Source: Chondrus crispus (lineage: Eukaryota; Rhodophyta; Florideophyceae; Gigartinales; Gigartinaceae). Taken from it: a stretch of DNA of 64,000 nucleotides. The notes under the pieces were generated by a model. It had not been told where the DNA came from and made no database searches. It saw only the letters and a list, made by a program, of their open reading frames with translations. Location: the NCBI RefSeq assembly GCF_000350225.1, contig NW_005178758.1, positions 186,001 through 250,000 on the forward strand. The letters are read 5' to 3'. Positions 37,229-46,700 of this stretch are shown here, piece by piece. The position numbers were made by a program, and so were the translations under genes. Each line of letters opens with the position of its first letter. Positions within the stretch are counted from its first letter, which is position 1.

Positions 37229-39268
37229 ATGGTGTCCGGTTCTGAGAGCTCCCGAGAAACCCGTCCCCGAGACGTACCACCCGCCACCGCGGCGTGGATC
37301 ACTCGGAGTTGCCGCGAGGCACTCCGAGAAGCCGAATGGTTTACGCTCACTACTGTACCGGAAAAACTCGCCGCACAATCGCCGGCGCTGCGAGAAAGCC
37401 TCAACAGCTTTGTTGTGGAAACCATCGCCGCACAAGCGGATGTTCAATCCGCGCAAGGGCGCGATCGGCTCTCCGCTTTTGAAAGCGTTTTAACTCGCGC
37501 CTGGCAGAAAGATATCTCGGCCAGTGTCGACGAGGCCGTCCTCCCTCTGAAAACAGAGATCGTCACTTTAACTGCGGAGCTTAATACACTCCGGCAGGAA
37601 TTCTCCGTCCTTAAGACGTTGCGTCCCGATCCGTTACCGGCTACGCAGGTCGGATCGGCGACGCAAACCCCAGCCATGGCTGCTGTTAACCCTCCGACTA
37701 CCGCCGGAGTTTCCACGACACCCATACCGGGTGAAAGGTCTACCACCACTCCCGTTGCGGAGTTACCCCCGTTGAACAAGAGCTTGCTCTTTTCAAACGT
37801 TACTCTTCTGGCGCTACAAGCCGCTGGGATTCCGGTCCCCTCTATGGCGACCGTCCCCCAGTTTTCCGCCAATCACGCGGCGTTGATGACTACGGCTGGA
37901 GCGTCCCGCGAAGGTGCCTCCGCCGGACCTATCCACCTTGAAGGTGATTTACCTTCCCGGAATGTACCGGGAGGGAACCCTGACTCTGGGGGAGGCTCGG
38001 ACGACAATGGGGATGGACGACGAAAGAAGTCCAAGCCCAGTCGGAAGAAGGGCAAGGATCGCCGTCGCAAGGGACGTAAGGGCAAAGACCCTCCACCCGA
38101 GGATTCGTCCTCGTATCATTCGAGTTCATCCTCGTCGTCTTCCTCTGACTCGGAATCTGATTCCGAGTCGGAGTCCCTCACGGTACTAATGCCGACGTTC
38201 GGCCCCAAACAGAAACACCTTCCTGTTTGGAAGCCGACGAACCACCGCTTCAGGGGTGCATGTAACTACCGTGCATACCGTCTCGTGGACACTGGCCAAA
38301 ACTTGGATGACAAGGTTTATGCCACCACCCGTAAGAGGGTGCAGTACCTCCTCGTCGTCATAGGCGAGTACAAGTTCAGCGGGGTGGACCCGATCAGAGT
38401 CATAAGTTTCCTTGCGCGGTGCAAGGAAAACTTTGACAACGCCAATATGACGGAGGCGATGGCTCTGATGGCCCTCCCCCACCTGTTATCACCGCCCGCG
38501 AAAGAGGCGTATGAGTCCCAGAGAGGTTTGCAGCGCAAATCCCAAGGGATCGCGAGTTGGGCCGCCGCCGTTAATTGGCTACTGCGCACATACGCGACTA
38601 ACCTCGAAATAGAGCGGGCCCTCACCTCCTTACCGGAGTTACGCCAGAAGCCCGGCGCAACGGAAACCGAGTATGCTACTCGTATGTTAACCGCCTTCGG
38701 GAGATGTGGCGACGTCCACTCGCCGTACGAGAGGACCACTCTGTACATAGAGGGACTAACCCCCGCGATCAAGCCGCTGGTGCTACAAACTCGCAAGGAT
38801 CGTCCCCGCTTCTCGTTCGAGGATACAGTAGCCCACGCCCGGTCACATGGCGACGCTCTACGGGCCCAGCTTGCGGCTGGGCACCGGGTGGACTTCATCA
38901 AGCCTCGCCCTGTTAAACAGGTTCTAGCCGCTCTTGATAGCGTTCCGTCTTCGACGACCGGCCCCACGCCCAGTTACTAATCAGCCAGGGGTGCCGAGAA
39001 TTACTTCGCAATGGAAGGTGACAACGTCGGGGGGATATCCTCCCTACCGACGGAAGACTCCTCCTTCAACGACGTAGATTCGCTTTTCTACGGCGACCGG
39101 CGCAAGCCGTACCAACCCGCTGTAGAGCGTCCGGGAAGCACCCGCGGCCTCTCCGGCGGACGAACGTCCCGGGAGTTTCAGAAGGATCTGCGGGGCCGCC
39201 TTCCCCGCAGATCATCTGCTTCGCCTGCTACACAGTCGGGGATCACATTGCCCCCGACTGTGGCATGA
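37229..39268 (+). pseudogene. Gag of element E with one nonsense codon
   Basis: Homologue of the C/D Gag. ATG at 37229 (MVSGSESSRE). A helical segment with coiled-coil character (LPLKTEIVTLTAELNTLRQE) is followed by a basic KKSKPSRKKGKDRRRKGRKG stretch, a Ser/Asp/Glu run, and the Gag domain (~325-560: CNYRAYRLVDTGQN, GVDPIRVISFLARCKENFD, NWLLRTYATNLEIERAL, YIEGLTPAIKPLVLQTRKDR). TAA at 38978-38980 cuts the frame, but it stays open to 39268 and, like C/D Gag, overlaps a knuckle in the -1 frame. The stop is probably a mutation. Confidence 0.85.
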
Positions 39269-39492
39269 AGGTGAAGGATGTATCCCTCGTACCCCACCAG
39301 TACGAGAAGCTATCGACGGCACAGAAGAGCCGGGTCCCACCGGATGCGTATCTCCGCGCCGTCGCTCTCCTCAGTTACGAGGCTAACCGGGTAATCAATC
39401 CCGTTCCTGTCACCGGACAGTCGCCGACGTCGGCAACTGTGGCGAAGACTTCACCGCCCGTAGATGGCGTACAGCGACCTCCGAAAAACTAG
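39172..39492 (+). CDS. Nucleocapsid (zinc-knuckle) frame of element E
   Basis: The -1 frame relative to gag carries CFACYTVGDHIAPDC (C-x2-C-x5-H-x4-C) and aligns with the C/D knuckle frame. It ends AAA AAC TAG (stop 39490-39492), so the heptamer G AAA AAC precedes the stop at the same place where C/D have G GGA AAC. The start is not defined; reading presumably comes from gag by frameshift. Confidence 0.65.
   Translation, partial: GVSEGSAGPPSPQIICFACYTVGDHIAPDCGMKVKDVSLVPHQYEKLSTAQKSRVPPDAYLRAVALLSYEANRVINPVPVTGQSPTSATVAKTSPPVDGVQRPPKN
39185..39213 (+). repeat. Perfect 11-bp hairpin before the knuckle
   Basis: GATCTGCGGGG and CCCCGCAGATC with a 7-base loop lie where gag must change frame to reach the knuckle. 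It could stimulate frameshifting. No equally clear hairpin was found in C/D. Confidence 0.6.
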
Positions 39493-40998
39493 GAGAACCT
39501 CAGTCCGCAGCAACTGAGGTAAAGACGGGGGCTACCCCGGAGAACTCGCCCAAGTCGGCGGATACAATTTCACCTCCCAAGATGGAGAAGCGGTTCCGAG
39601 TACTCGGCCAAAAACACACTGGCATAGCCCAGGACAATCCCGATCCCGAAGGCCTCGGTACGCTACGCCAACCATGGCGGACGAACATCCAGCCGCTTGC
39701 AACGGATGTTCACCCCTCCGCGACAGTAATGACCTTGTCGCGGAGAAATTACAAGGTCTATGCAGACCTTGGTATTACCCCAGCTGTCATGGTGAGGCAA
39801 CTCACCATCCTCGACACGGGGGCGGGCTCCAACTTCGTTCGAGTTGATACCTTACCTCCAGGATGGGAGTCGCTCGTCACCCCGGGTGAAATCCCGACAA
39901 TCGCTGACGCAAATGGCCGCCCATTGCGGACGAGCAGACGAATCCCACTGGTGGTGTGGTTAGGTGACCGCACCATGAAGTGTAACTTCATCGTTTGCCA
40001 ACGATTGGCAGCCCCGGTCATTCTCGGGTGTGAGTTTAACGACAAATTTGTCGAAGCGATCTACCCCCGACGAAAGCTGGTGGAGTTGGACGACGGTACA
40101 AAGGTACCGATCGTTCGTAAACCGGCTCGCCGTGCCGTAGATCACCCTCCGCTCCCCTCGGAGCAGGAGTATGCCCCCGAAGCTGGGCGTACCTCGCCCA
40201 AGCTGAAGGTTTCTCGAGCGGTGAATATACCGGCCGGTACCCAAACGTGGGAACACGTCACTAATGGACGAAGAGGTCTCTCCACTGTGGAGCCAAACCC
40301 GCAACTATATGCGAAGCATCGTGTCTCCATTTCCAACGGAGTGATCCACATCACTCCGTTGCAGGAGTTTAAAATCTTGGTGGCCAACTTCTCATCGGCC
40401 ACCAAGCGACTGTCGAAGAACCAAGTGGTTGGTTTCGTTTCTCCCCATCCCCGTGCGACGATCCGCACGCCGATGCCTCTAGACGCAGTTCTTGCGGCGG
40501 AGTTCGACGAGGGGAGCCCTCCTTCACAGGACGCCGACTCCCCTCGCTCACCTTCCTCGAATCATGAGGGTTCTCATCCCATGGATGCTGTACCCCTCGA
40601 CCACTTGCCGCAGCACGTGCGTAAGCAAGTTCGCACCATGCTTACGCCGTACGCAGGCATGTGGAATGGGAGCCTGGGTGAGGTTCGAGCGACCGAACAT
40701 CGCATCGAACTCACCCCCGGCGCAAGGCCGTTTCGTTGTCAACCCTATCGAGCGGGTCCTCGCGCCCGAGAGGCGTAACAAGCCTCGGTAGACGAGATGT
40801 TGGCAAGCGGGGTTATCACCCGGTCAAAATCCGAGTGGGCCTCGCCGGTCGTCCTCATCCCCAAGTCGGATGGCAGTCTCCGTTTTTGCGTCGAATATCG
40901 TCGCTTAAACGCCCTAACCGTGCGCGACACGTACCCTATTCCTCGCATGGACGAGTGCCTAGATTCCCTAGGTGAAGCCAAGGTGTTTACCACACTAG
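39483..40998 (+). pseudogene. Pol of element E: protease and start of RT, truncated
   Basis: Frame opens over the knuckle stop. Retropepsin motif LTILDTGAGSNF, the VILGCEFNDKFVEAIYPRRK segment and RT start (RATEHRIELTPGARPFRC, WASPVVLIPKSDGSLRF, YPIPRMDECLDSLGEAKVF). TAA at 40776-40778 breaks the frame just before the RT fingers. The rest is cut off at 40998 by the LTR of element D inside the TTLD motif; RNase H and integrase are absent from the window. Confidence 0.88.
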
Positions 40999-41548
40999 TG
41001 TGGCGCAACGCGTCCATGCCGCATGGCATTGCTGGCAATCCAAAAATTGCAATTTTTGGGCTCGCGTGTACACGTGTGGGCGGAATCCTCGCGGAGGTAC
41101 CGCTGTCCTCCGTGCTGACATTACAGAGCTTACAGACCCTTCCCTGACAGTAGTATGATAGACACGCCGCCGTCGGCGCCCCTCGACACGTGTACGTGTG
41201 CGGACCACCGCGACCTCAATCCGGCACTCCATTAGTATATAGGGTAGTACGGTAGCACCACCCTAGTAAACCCAACCAAGTCCGGCCTCTACAGCTCAGT
41301 GCCCCCTAATATTGCACGGTGAACTCACCGACGGTATAGGCGCCAAGCGCGAGTGTACGCTGACTTCACCAACAGCTCCCTTTACTTCCCCTCCTATCCC
41401 TATCCGCCCTACTGGCTGTCTACAGTCCGGTCAGTCCGGGGTACTTTCGGAGCTTGTCTCCACTCTACCACTACCGCAGTCATACTGCGTCGCTACCCAC
41501 CGCGCCCGAACTCGCGGAGTAGTTCGCCGAACTCGGCGTTGCACTACA
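40999..41548 (+). repeat. 5' LTR of element D (550 bp)
   Basis: TGTGGCGCAACGC ... GCGTTGCACTACA; same family as the LTRs of C. It interrupts the element E RT frame. Confidence 0.95.
41236..41241 (+). promoter_or_regulatory. TATA box in 5' LTR of element D
   Basis: TATATAGG, the plus-strand equivalent of the site in C. Confidence 0.55.
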
Positions 41549-41552
41549 TTTC

Positions 41553-41570
41553 TGGTCTCCCGACCTAGAA
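41553..41570 (+). promoter_or_regulatory. Primer binding site of element D
   Basis: TGGTCTCCCGACCTAGAA, four bases after the LTR. Confidence 0.7.
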
Positions 41571-41632
41571 TCGTGCTCTTTCAGAGATCTCTCTGCTCAT
41601 TTGTTTTCACTGTCCCTTTTGTGGTTCCAACG

Positions 41633-43585
41633 ATGTCCCAGCGACCGAGGAAGCCCTCGTCGTCGGATGGAAGCGTAGGCGTTCAAACGCGCTCGGGGCG
41701 TGGCCCCAGCCCATCTGTTCGCGAGGCATTTGGCCCTCGGAATGCTGGTCCGTCGAATCCGACACGCCTCTCCGAGGCCCCGCCTCCGCCACCGCTTCCA
41801 TCCTTACCACACGACACGCCCAGGCGTGTGCATACTGGGAATTCCCAGACCGAACATGGCGCAGAAATACGCCAGCCAATTCCATCCGAAGACATATTGC
41901 TTCGACACCGTTTCGATCAGGAAACCGGTGAGATCAGAGACAATCTCGATGACGTCAAACGTCGGGTTACTCTTAACGCCGACCTGATCGACGATCTCTC
42001 ACGGGATCTCCGTGTTTTGCATTCCGACGTAAATCGTCGCCTTGGTCCAGTGAATCTGGAAGACCCAAACGAAGTGGGGATTGATGAGAAGTTTTCTCGT
42101 GTTGCTCGCCGACTAGAGGCGTTGGAAGGTCTCGTCCTGAAGCTCGGAGACAGAGCAGCGAGATCTGAACACGAGGAAAACCTCTCCAGAAAAGCGAAGT
42201 CGCGCTCGAAACGCACTCAGCGTTCTAGCCGGCGTTCGAAGAAGTCTAAGTCCAAACGTGGGAATCACCACGATCATAATGATGATCATTCATCGCCCTC
42301 TTCATCGTCGTCATCGACGCCTTCAAATTCGGACTCGTCAGAATCAGAGTCCGACGGGGGAAACGCCCCGGGAAACAAAGCCCGTATCCGTGGACCCAAG
42401 TTCCGACATCTCAAGGAACTCAAGCCCACGAATCCGCTTTACGACGAGCTTCTGTCGTATCGCCGATACCGGCTCATTGACACAGGTCAAGATCGTACTG
42501 GGAAAAAGACCGGTAAGATCCGGGATCAAATCAAACGCATGGAACTGACCATGAAAAACGGTGCTTTCAATGGGGAAGACCCCGTGATTATTCTCGAGTT
42601 CCTTGCCCGTTTTGTCGACGAGGCTGACACTCTTGAAATGTCCGAGGCGCAAGCTCTCGTGGCTTTACCGTATTTCTTACGCGGAAACGCCGAAACGCAA
42701 TTCCGCGCCGCAAGAGCAAGTCCCGCTCGCTCCACAGGAGGAGTCTCCGCTTGGCCAGAAGCAGTGAACTACTTACTTCGCACTTACGCCACTCCAAGCG
42801 CTATCCGAGGAGCAACACTCGCACTCCGCTCCACCCAGCAAAAGCCGGGTGAGCGCGAAGCCGATTACGGCGCAAGACTCAGTAGAGCATGTGCTCGATG
42901 TGGGAATGTCTACCCAATGTGGGAGAAGATGACATTCTTCATTGATGGGCTTGACCCAGTTATTCGCTCACTCGTTGCGAGGTATCGCGAGGAAACCCCT
43001 CGAAGCGATCTCTCATACGAAAGGCTCGTACAGTACGCCCAAGACGAAGGCGATGCACAACGTGCTCGAACGGGGATTTCTAGACCTCGCAACCCCACTC
43101 TAGCCGCACCAGCGAAAAGAGTTGCTGGGAAGTCAACGGCTTTGATGGCCGATTCAAGCGTGGAATTCCGCGACCATTCATTCCCTGGAAGCGCAGTCCA
43201 GGCTGCAGACGATGAGCTTCATCTGTTACATACCAATTCGTCGGTTCCGACTTTCAGCCTTCCCACTGATTCGTACTCGGAGGATCACTCCGTTGACCCA
43301 ACTTTGGCATTTCGAGCCCAAACCGTGGCCGCTCCACGCATTCCGTATCAAAGGTACTCCCAGGCTTTTCCCAGAATAGACCTGGATGGCAAGATCGTGG
43401 ACCAATTGCTGCGCAACGCCAACCAAGTGGCTTGGTTTGTTACACTTGCTACGCCCGAGGACATACCTCGCCAGACTGTGTCCTTCCCATTCGGGAGATG
43501 GACACTGTACTCGCCAACTTCGAGGCGCTTTCGAACGAGGAAAAGGCCAAGGTCCCCACGGATTCTTACATCCGCGCACAGGTGA
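41633..43585 (+). CDS. Gag of element D (650 aa)
   Basis: Collinear with the Gag of C, with very few changes (for example one Lys to Arg near the start and Val to Ala in the leader). Same layout: Pro/Ser-rich start, helical segment, SR/K and Ser/Asp linker, Gag domain at about 250-475. ATG at 41633 follows the leader. The final ~50 residues run through the DNA that encodes the knuckle in the other frame and have no visible motif, ending at TGA 43583-43585. Confidence 0.92.
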   Translation: MSQRPRKPSSSDGSVGVQTRSGRGPSPSVREAFGPRNAGPSNPTRLSEAPPPPPLPSLPHDTPRRVHTGNSQTEHGAEIRQPIPSEDILLRHRFDQETGEIRDNLDDVKRRVTLNADLIDDLSRDLRVLHSDVNRRLGPVNLEDPNEVGIDEKFSRVARRLEALEGLVLKLGDRAARSEHEENLSRKAKSRSKRTQRSSRRSKKSKSKRGNHHDHNDDHSSPSSSSSSTPSNSDSSESESDGGNAPGNKARIRGPKFRHLKELKPTNPLYDELLSYRRYRLIDTGQDRTGKKTGKIRDQIKRMELTMKNGAFNGEDPVIILEFLARFVDEADTLEMSEAQALVALPYFLRGNAETQFRAARASPARSTGGVSAWPEAVNYLLRTYATPSAIRGATLALRSTQQKPGEREADYGARLSRACARCGNVYPMWEKMTFFIDGLDPVIRSLVARYREETPRSDLSYERLVQYAQDEGDAQRARTGISRPRNPTLAAPAKRVAGKSTALMADSSVEFRDHSFPGSAVQAADDELHLLHTNSSVPTFSLPTDSYSEDHSVDPTLAFRAQTVAAPRIPYQRYSQAFPRIDLDGKIVDQLLRNANQVAWFVTLATPEDIPRQTVSFPFGRWTLYSPTSRRFRTRKRPRSPRILTSAHR

Positions 43586-43704
43586 GGTTTCCGAAATCCT
43601 CACCACCTCAACATCGTGGAAACCCACGCCCTAAACCTTCAGAGCGGCACCCAACCGTTCTGAGTAGACCCTCTCGTGCGGAGAACCGCGATTCGGGAAA
43701 CTAG
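43297..43704 (+). CDS. Nucleocapsid (zinc-knuckle) frame of element D
   Basis: Open frame bounded by TGA (43294-43296) and TAG (43702-43704), -1 relative to gag. Knuckle CYTCYARGHTSPDC at about 43435-43476. Its upstream reading (PGFSQ, then QPSGLVCYTC) aligns with the element E knuckle frame, while gag-frame similarity ends a little before, which places the gag-to-knuckle shift near 43345-43370. No start codon of its own. Confidence 0.75.
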   Translation, partial: PNFGISSPNRGRSTHSVSKVLPGFSQNRPGWQDRGPIAAQRQPSGLVCYTCYARGHTSPDCVLPIREMDTVLANFEALSNEEKAKVPTDSYIRAQVRFPKSSPPQHRGNPRPKPSERHPTVLSRPSRAENRDSGN

Positions 43705-46700
43705 TCGGGGTTCATCGTCCCGCCACTGGGAGGTCCGTCGACTCTCCAAAGGTCGTGCGGCCCCGAGGCGCTGAACCCGACCCACAGACAGACGTTTCTG
43801 TGAACAGCAGGGATATCCCTGAAGACAACCGCCGACGACTCGGCGTTCCACTGCACCGACCATGGCGACGCGCCCGTCCGTCAAGACGCGCGGAAGTACT
43901 CGTCATGGCGAAGAGAAACTTCAAGGTTTATGCCGACATCGGTGCTACCATCGGATTGTTAGCACGTAAGCTGACGGTCCTTGACACGGGCGCAGGCCCG
44001 AACTTCATCAGAAAATCTGATGTACCAGAGTCATTGGGCTCGAAGATTCGAAGTGCGGAACTTCCCGCGATTGCTGACGCAAACAACAACCCCGTCCGAA
44101 CTATCGGGATTGTTGAGCTGATCGTGCGGCTCGGTCCGCGTCTCGTCAAAGTAAACTTCATTGTATGCGAAAGACTTGCTGCTCCTGTCATTCTCGGTTG
44201 TGATTTCTGTGACCGGTTTGTCGAGGCAATATACCCTCGCCGCAAGGAAGTCGAACTCGACGACGGGACTAAAGTCCCAATTACGAGGAGACACCTCGCA
44301 CGGCCACCGAATTATCCTAAGCTCCCACAAGAACAGGAGTTCGGTAAGACTCACGGGAGAATTTCTCCGAAGATTCGGGTGACTGAAAGAATTCAGATCC
44401 CGGCACAGTCCCAAACCTGGGTCAGTGTCGTCACCGATCGATCCGGCGTTGTGTGTCTCCAACCAACGGAGAAGCCGTATCAACGACAAGGCGTACTTGC
44501 CACAAATGGGATTGCCCAGGTTGAACCATCGCGGCCTTTCCGCATCTTAATCGCGAACTTTTCGCGCTCTTCTCAGACTCTGGCAAAGAACCAAGTAGTC
44601 GCCGTGGCCTTACCCCACCCTACGGCCGTGGTGCCAAGCCACATTCAGTTATCAGATTTACTGGGAATGACGCCTGAGCAAGGAGAAGCCCTTGTGGCCG
44701 AGGAATCTGTCGGCTCTCAAGTAGTCAATGTTGAAGCCGACAGATCGCCTACACTTGAGGACATTAACCTCGACCACCTTTCCTTGGAATACCAAGCCAG
44801 AGTGAGGAAACTCCTCGACAAGTTTAAGTCCATGTGGGACGGCTCTTTGGGAGAGATCAACACAACTGAACATTTTATTGATCTTCTCCCGGGTGCGCGC
44901 CCGTTCGCGTCACCACCTTACAGGGCTGGTCCCCGGCAACGTGAATTGGAACAAGAAGAAGTAACACGGATGCTCCGCGCGGGTGTTATCGAGCCTGCTC
45001 AATCCCCCTGGGCATCCCCAGTCGTCTTCGTTCCAAAGAAGGATGGATCCTTACGTTTTTGTGTCGATTATCGACGACTGAATGCCATCACGGTGAGGGA
45101 TACGTACCCCTTGCCGCGCATGGACGAGTGCATAGACTCGCTTGGTGACGCGTCGATATTTACGACGTTAGACTGTAACTCGGGGTATTGGCAAATCCCC
45201 GTCGCAGAAAGAGACCGCGACAAGACAGCTTTTACTTGTCACTCGGGACTCTTTCGCTTTAAGAGAATGCCTTTCGGCCTCACTAACGCACCTGCTGCAT
45301 TCCAGCGCACATTGGATATCCTTCTATCAGGATTCAAATGGAGGACATGCCTCGTTTATCTCGACGATGTTATCATCTACTCGAAGGATATTGATTCTCA
45401 CATCCGGCATGTTCACGAGATTCTTACTGTGCTCCAGCATGCAGGGGTTACCCTGAAGTTAAAGAAGTGCGATTTCTTCACGGACACCGTTACTTACCTC
45501 GGGCACATTATCAAACCCGGACGTCTCGAGGTTGATCAATCCTCAGTTGCGGCACTCCGCGAAGCAAAACACCCACGCACCCAAACGGAACTCCGTGCCT
45601 TTCTCGGACTCTGCAATGTTTACCGCAGGTTTGTGCAAAACTATAGTCACGTGGCAGGATCACTGAATAAGCTCCTAAAGAAGGGACAACCTACGGAGAT
45701 ACCTCCGTTAAATACAGAAGAAGACGCGGCTTTCCGCGCTCTCATTAAGGCAGTCACCGAACCTCCGGTGCTTTCTTTGCCAAAACCCGAACTGCCATAC
45801 TCCGTCGACACCGACGCAAGCGAATACCAAGTCGGCTGCGCGCTATTTCAAACGCATGCCGATGGTGACCGTAAACCACTCGGGTTTTGGTCCCGCTCTT
45901 TGCAGAATCCGGAGAAGAACTACTCCGTGTCCGAAAAGGAATGCCTTGCAGTTGTATGGGCCATTACTACGTTGAGGACGTACCTCCAGTTCGAGAAGTT
46001 TGTCGTCCACACGGACCATTCTTCGCTGAGGTGGCTCATGGAAATCAACGACCCCTCTGGTCGATTAATGCGTTGGCGTCTCCGTCTTTCGGAATTCGAT
46101 TTCGAAGTTCGCTACAAAAAGGGTCGCGCTAACACGCAGGCGGATGCTCTCTCGAGACTTTGTACCTTGGGCGAAACGAAGTCGGACTTCGACGACGAAA
46201 TCCCGTGCTTTATAGCGGATAACACCGCTTCAGCGCTCGAAACCGATGACATCATCGATGACAAGGAATTCCTTGAATCTGAATACGATCTCGAAGATCG
46301 CATACTAATCGCGGAATCACCGCGAGTTGATGAAACTCTCCTCCGTACAATCACTATCGAAGAACTTCTTCGTGCACAGTTGGGCGACACGTTCTGCTCG
46401 CAGATACGTAGTCGTCTTAATGGGGGGGAGGTACTGCCCTTTTCGATCGACGAGGATGGAATACTTCATCGAAATGTCGAGGGCATGCCTCAAGTTTTCA
46501 TCCCATTCGTGCTTCGTGCACGCGTACTTCATCTGAGTCACTACTCGAAGCTCTCGGCACACCCTGGAGGGAGGAAACTTTATCACTCCCTTCGCAGGCA
46601 CTTTTATTGGCCGACAGTGAGCGTGGATTGTTACACCACGGTAAGAAACTGCGTCACATGCGCAAAGAATAGAGTCAAGCTCAGACGAAATGCAACACAC

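Noticed and set aside
36020..40998. Spacer inversion by recombination between C and D
   Set aside because: C keeps matching GCCAT flanks and integrase continuity, which a single inversion would have destroyed.
41312..43585. 757-aa Gag starting inside the LTR
   Set aside because: The extra N-terminus is LTR and leader sequence; the ATG at 41633 is shared with C and follows the PBS.
43386..43634. Third open frame over the knuckle region
   Set aside because: It ends at TAA 43632-43634 before the pol frame opens, and has no motif.
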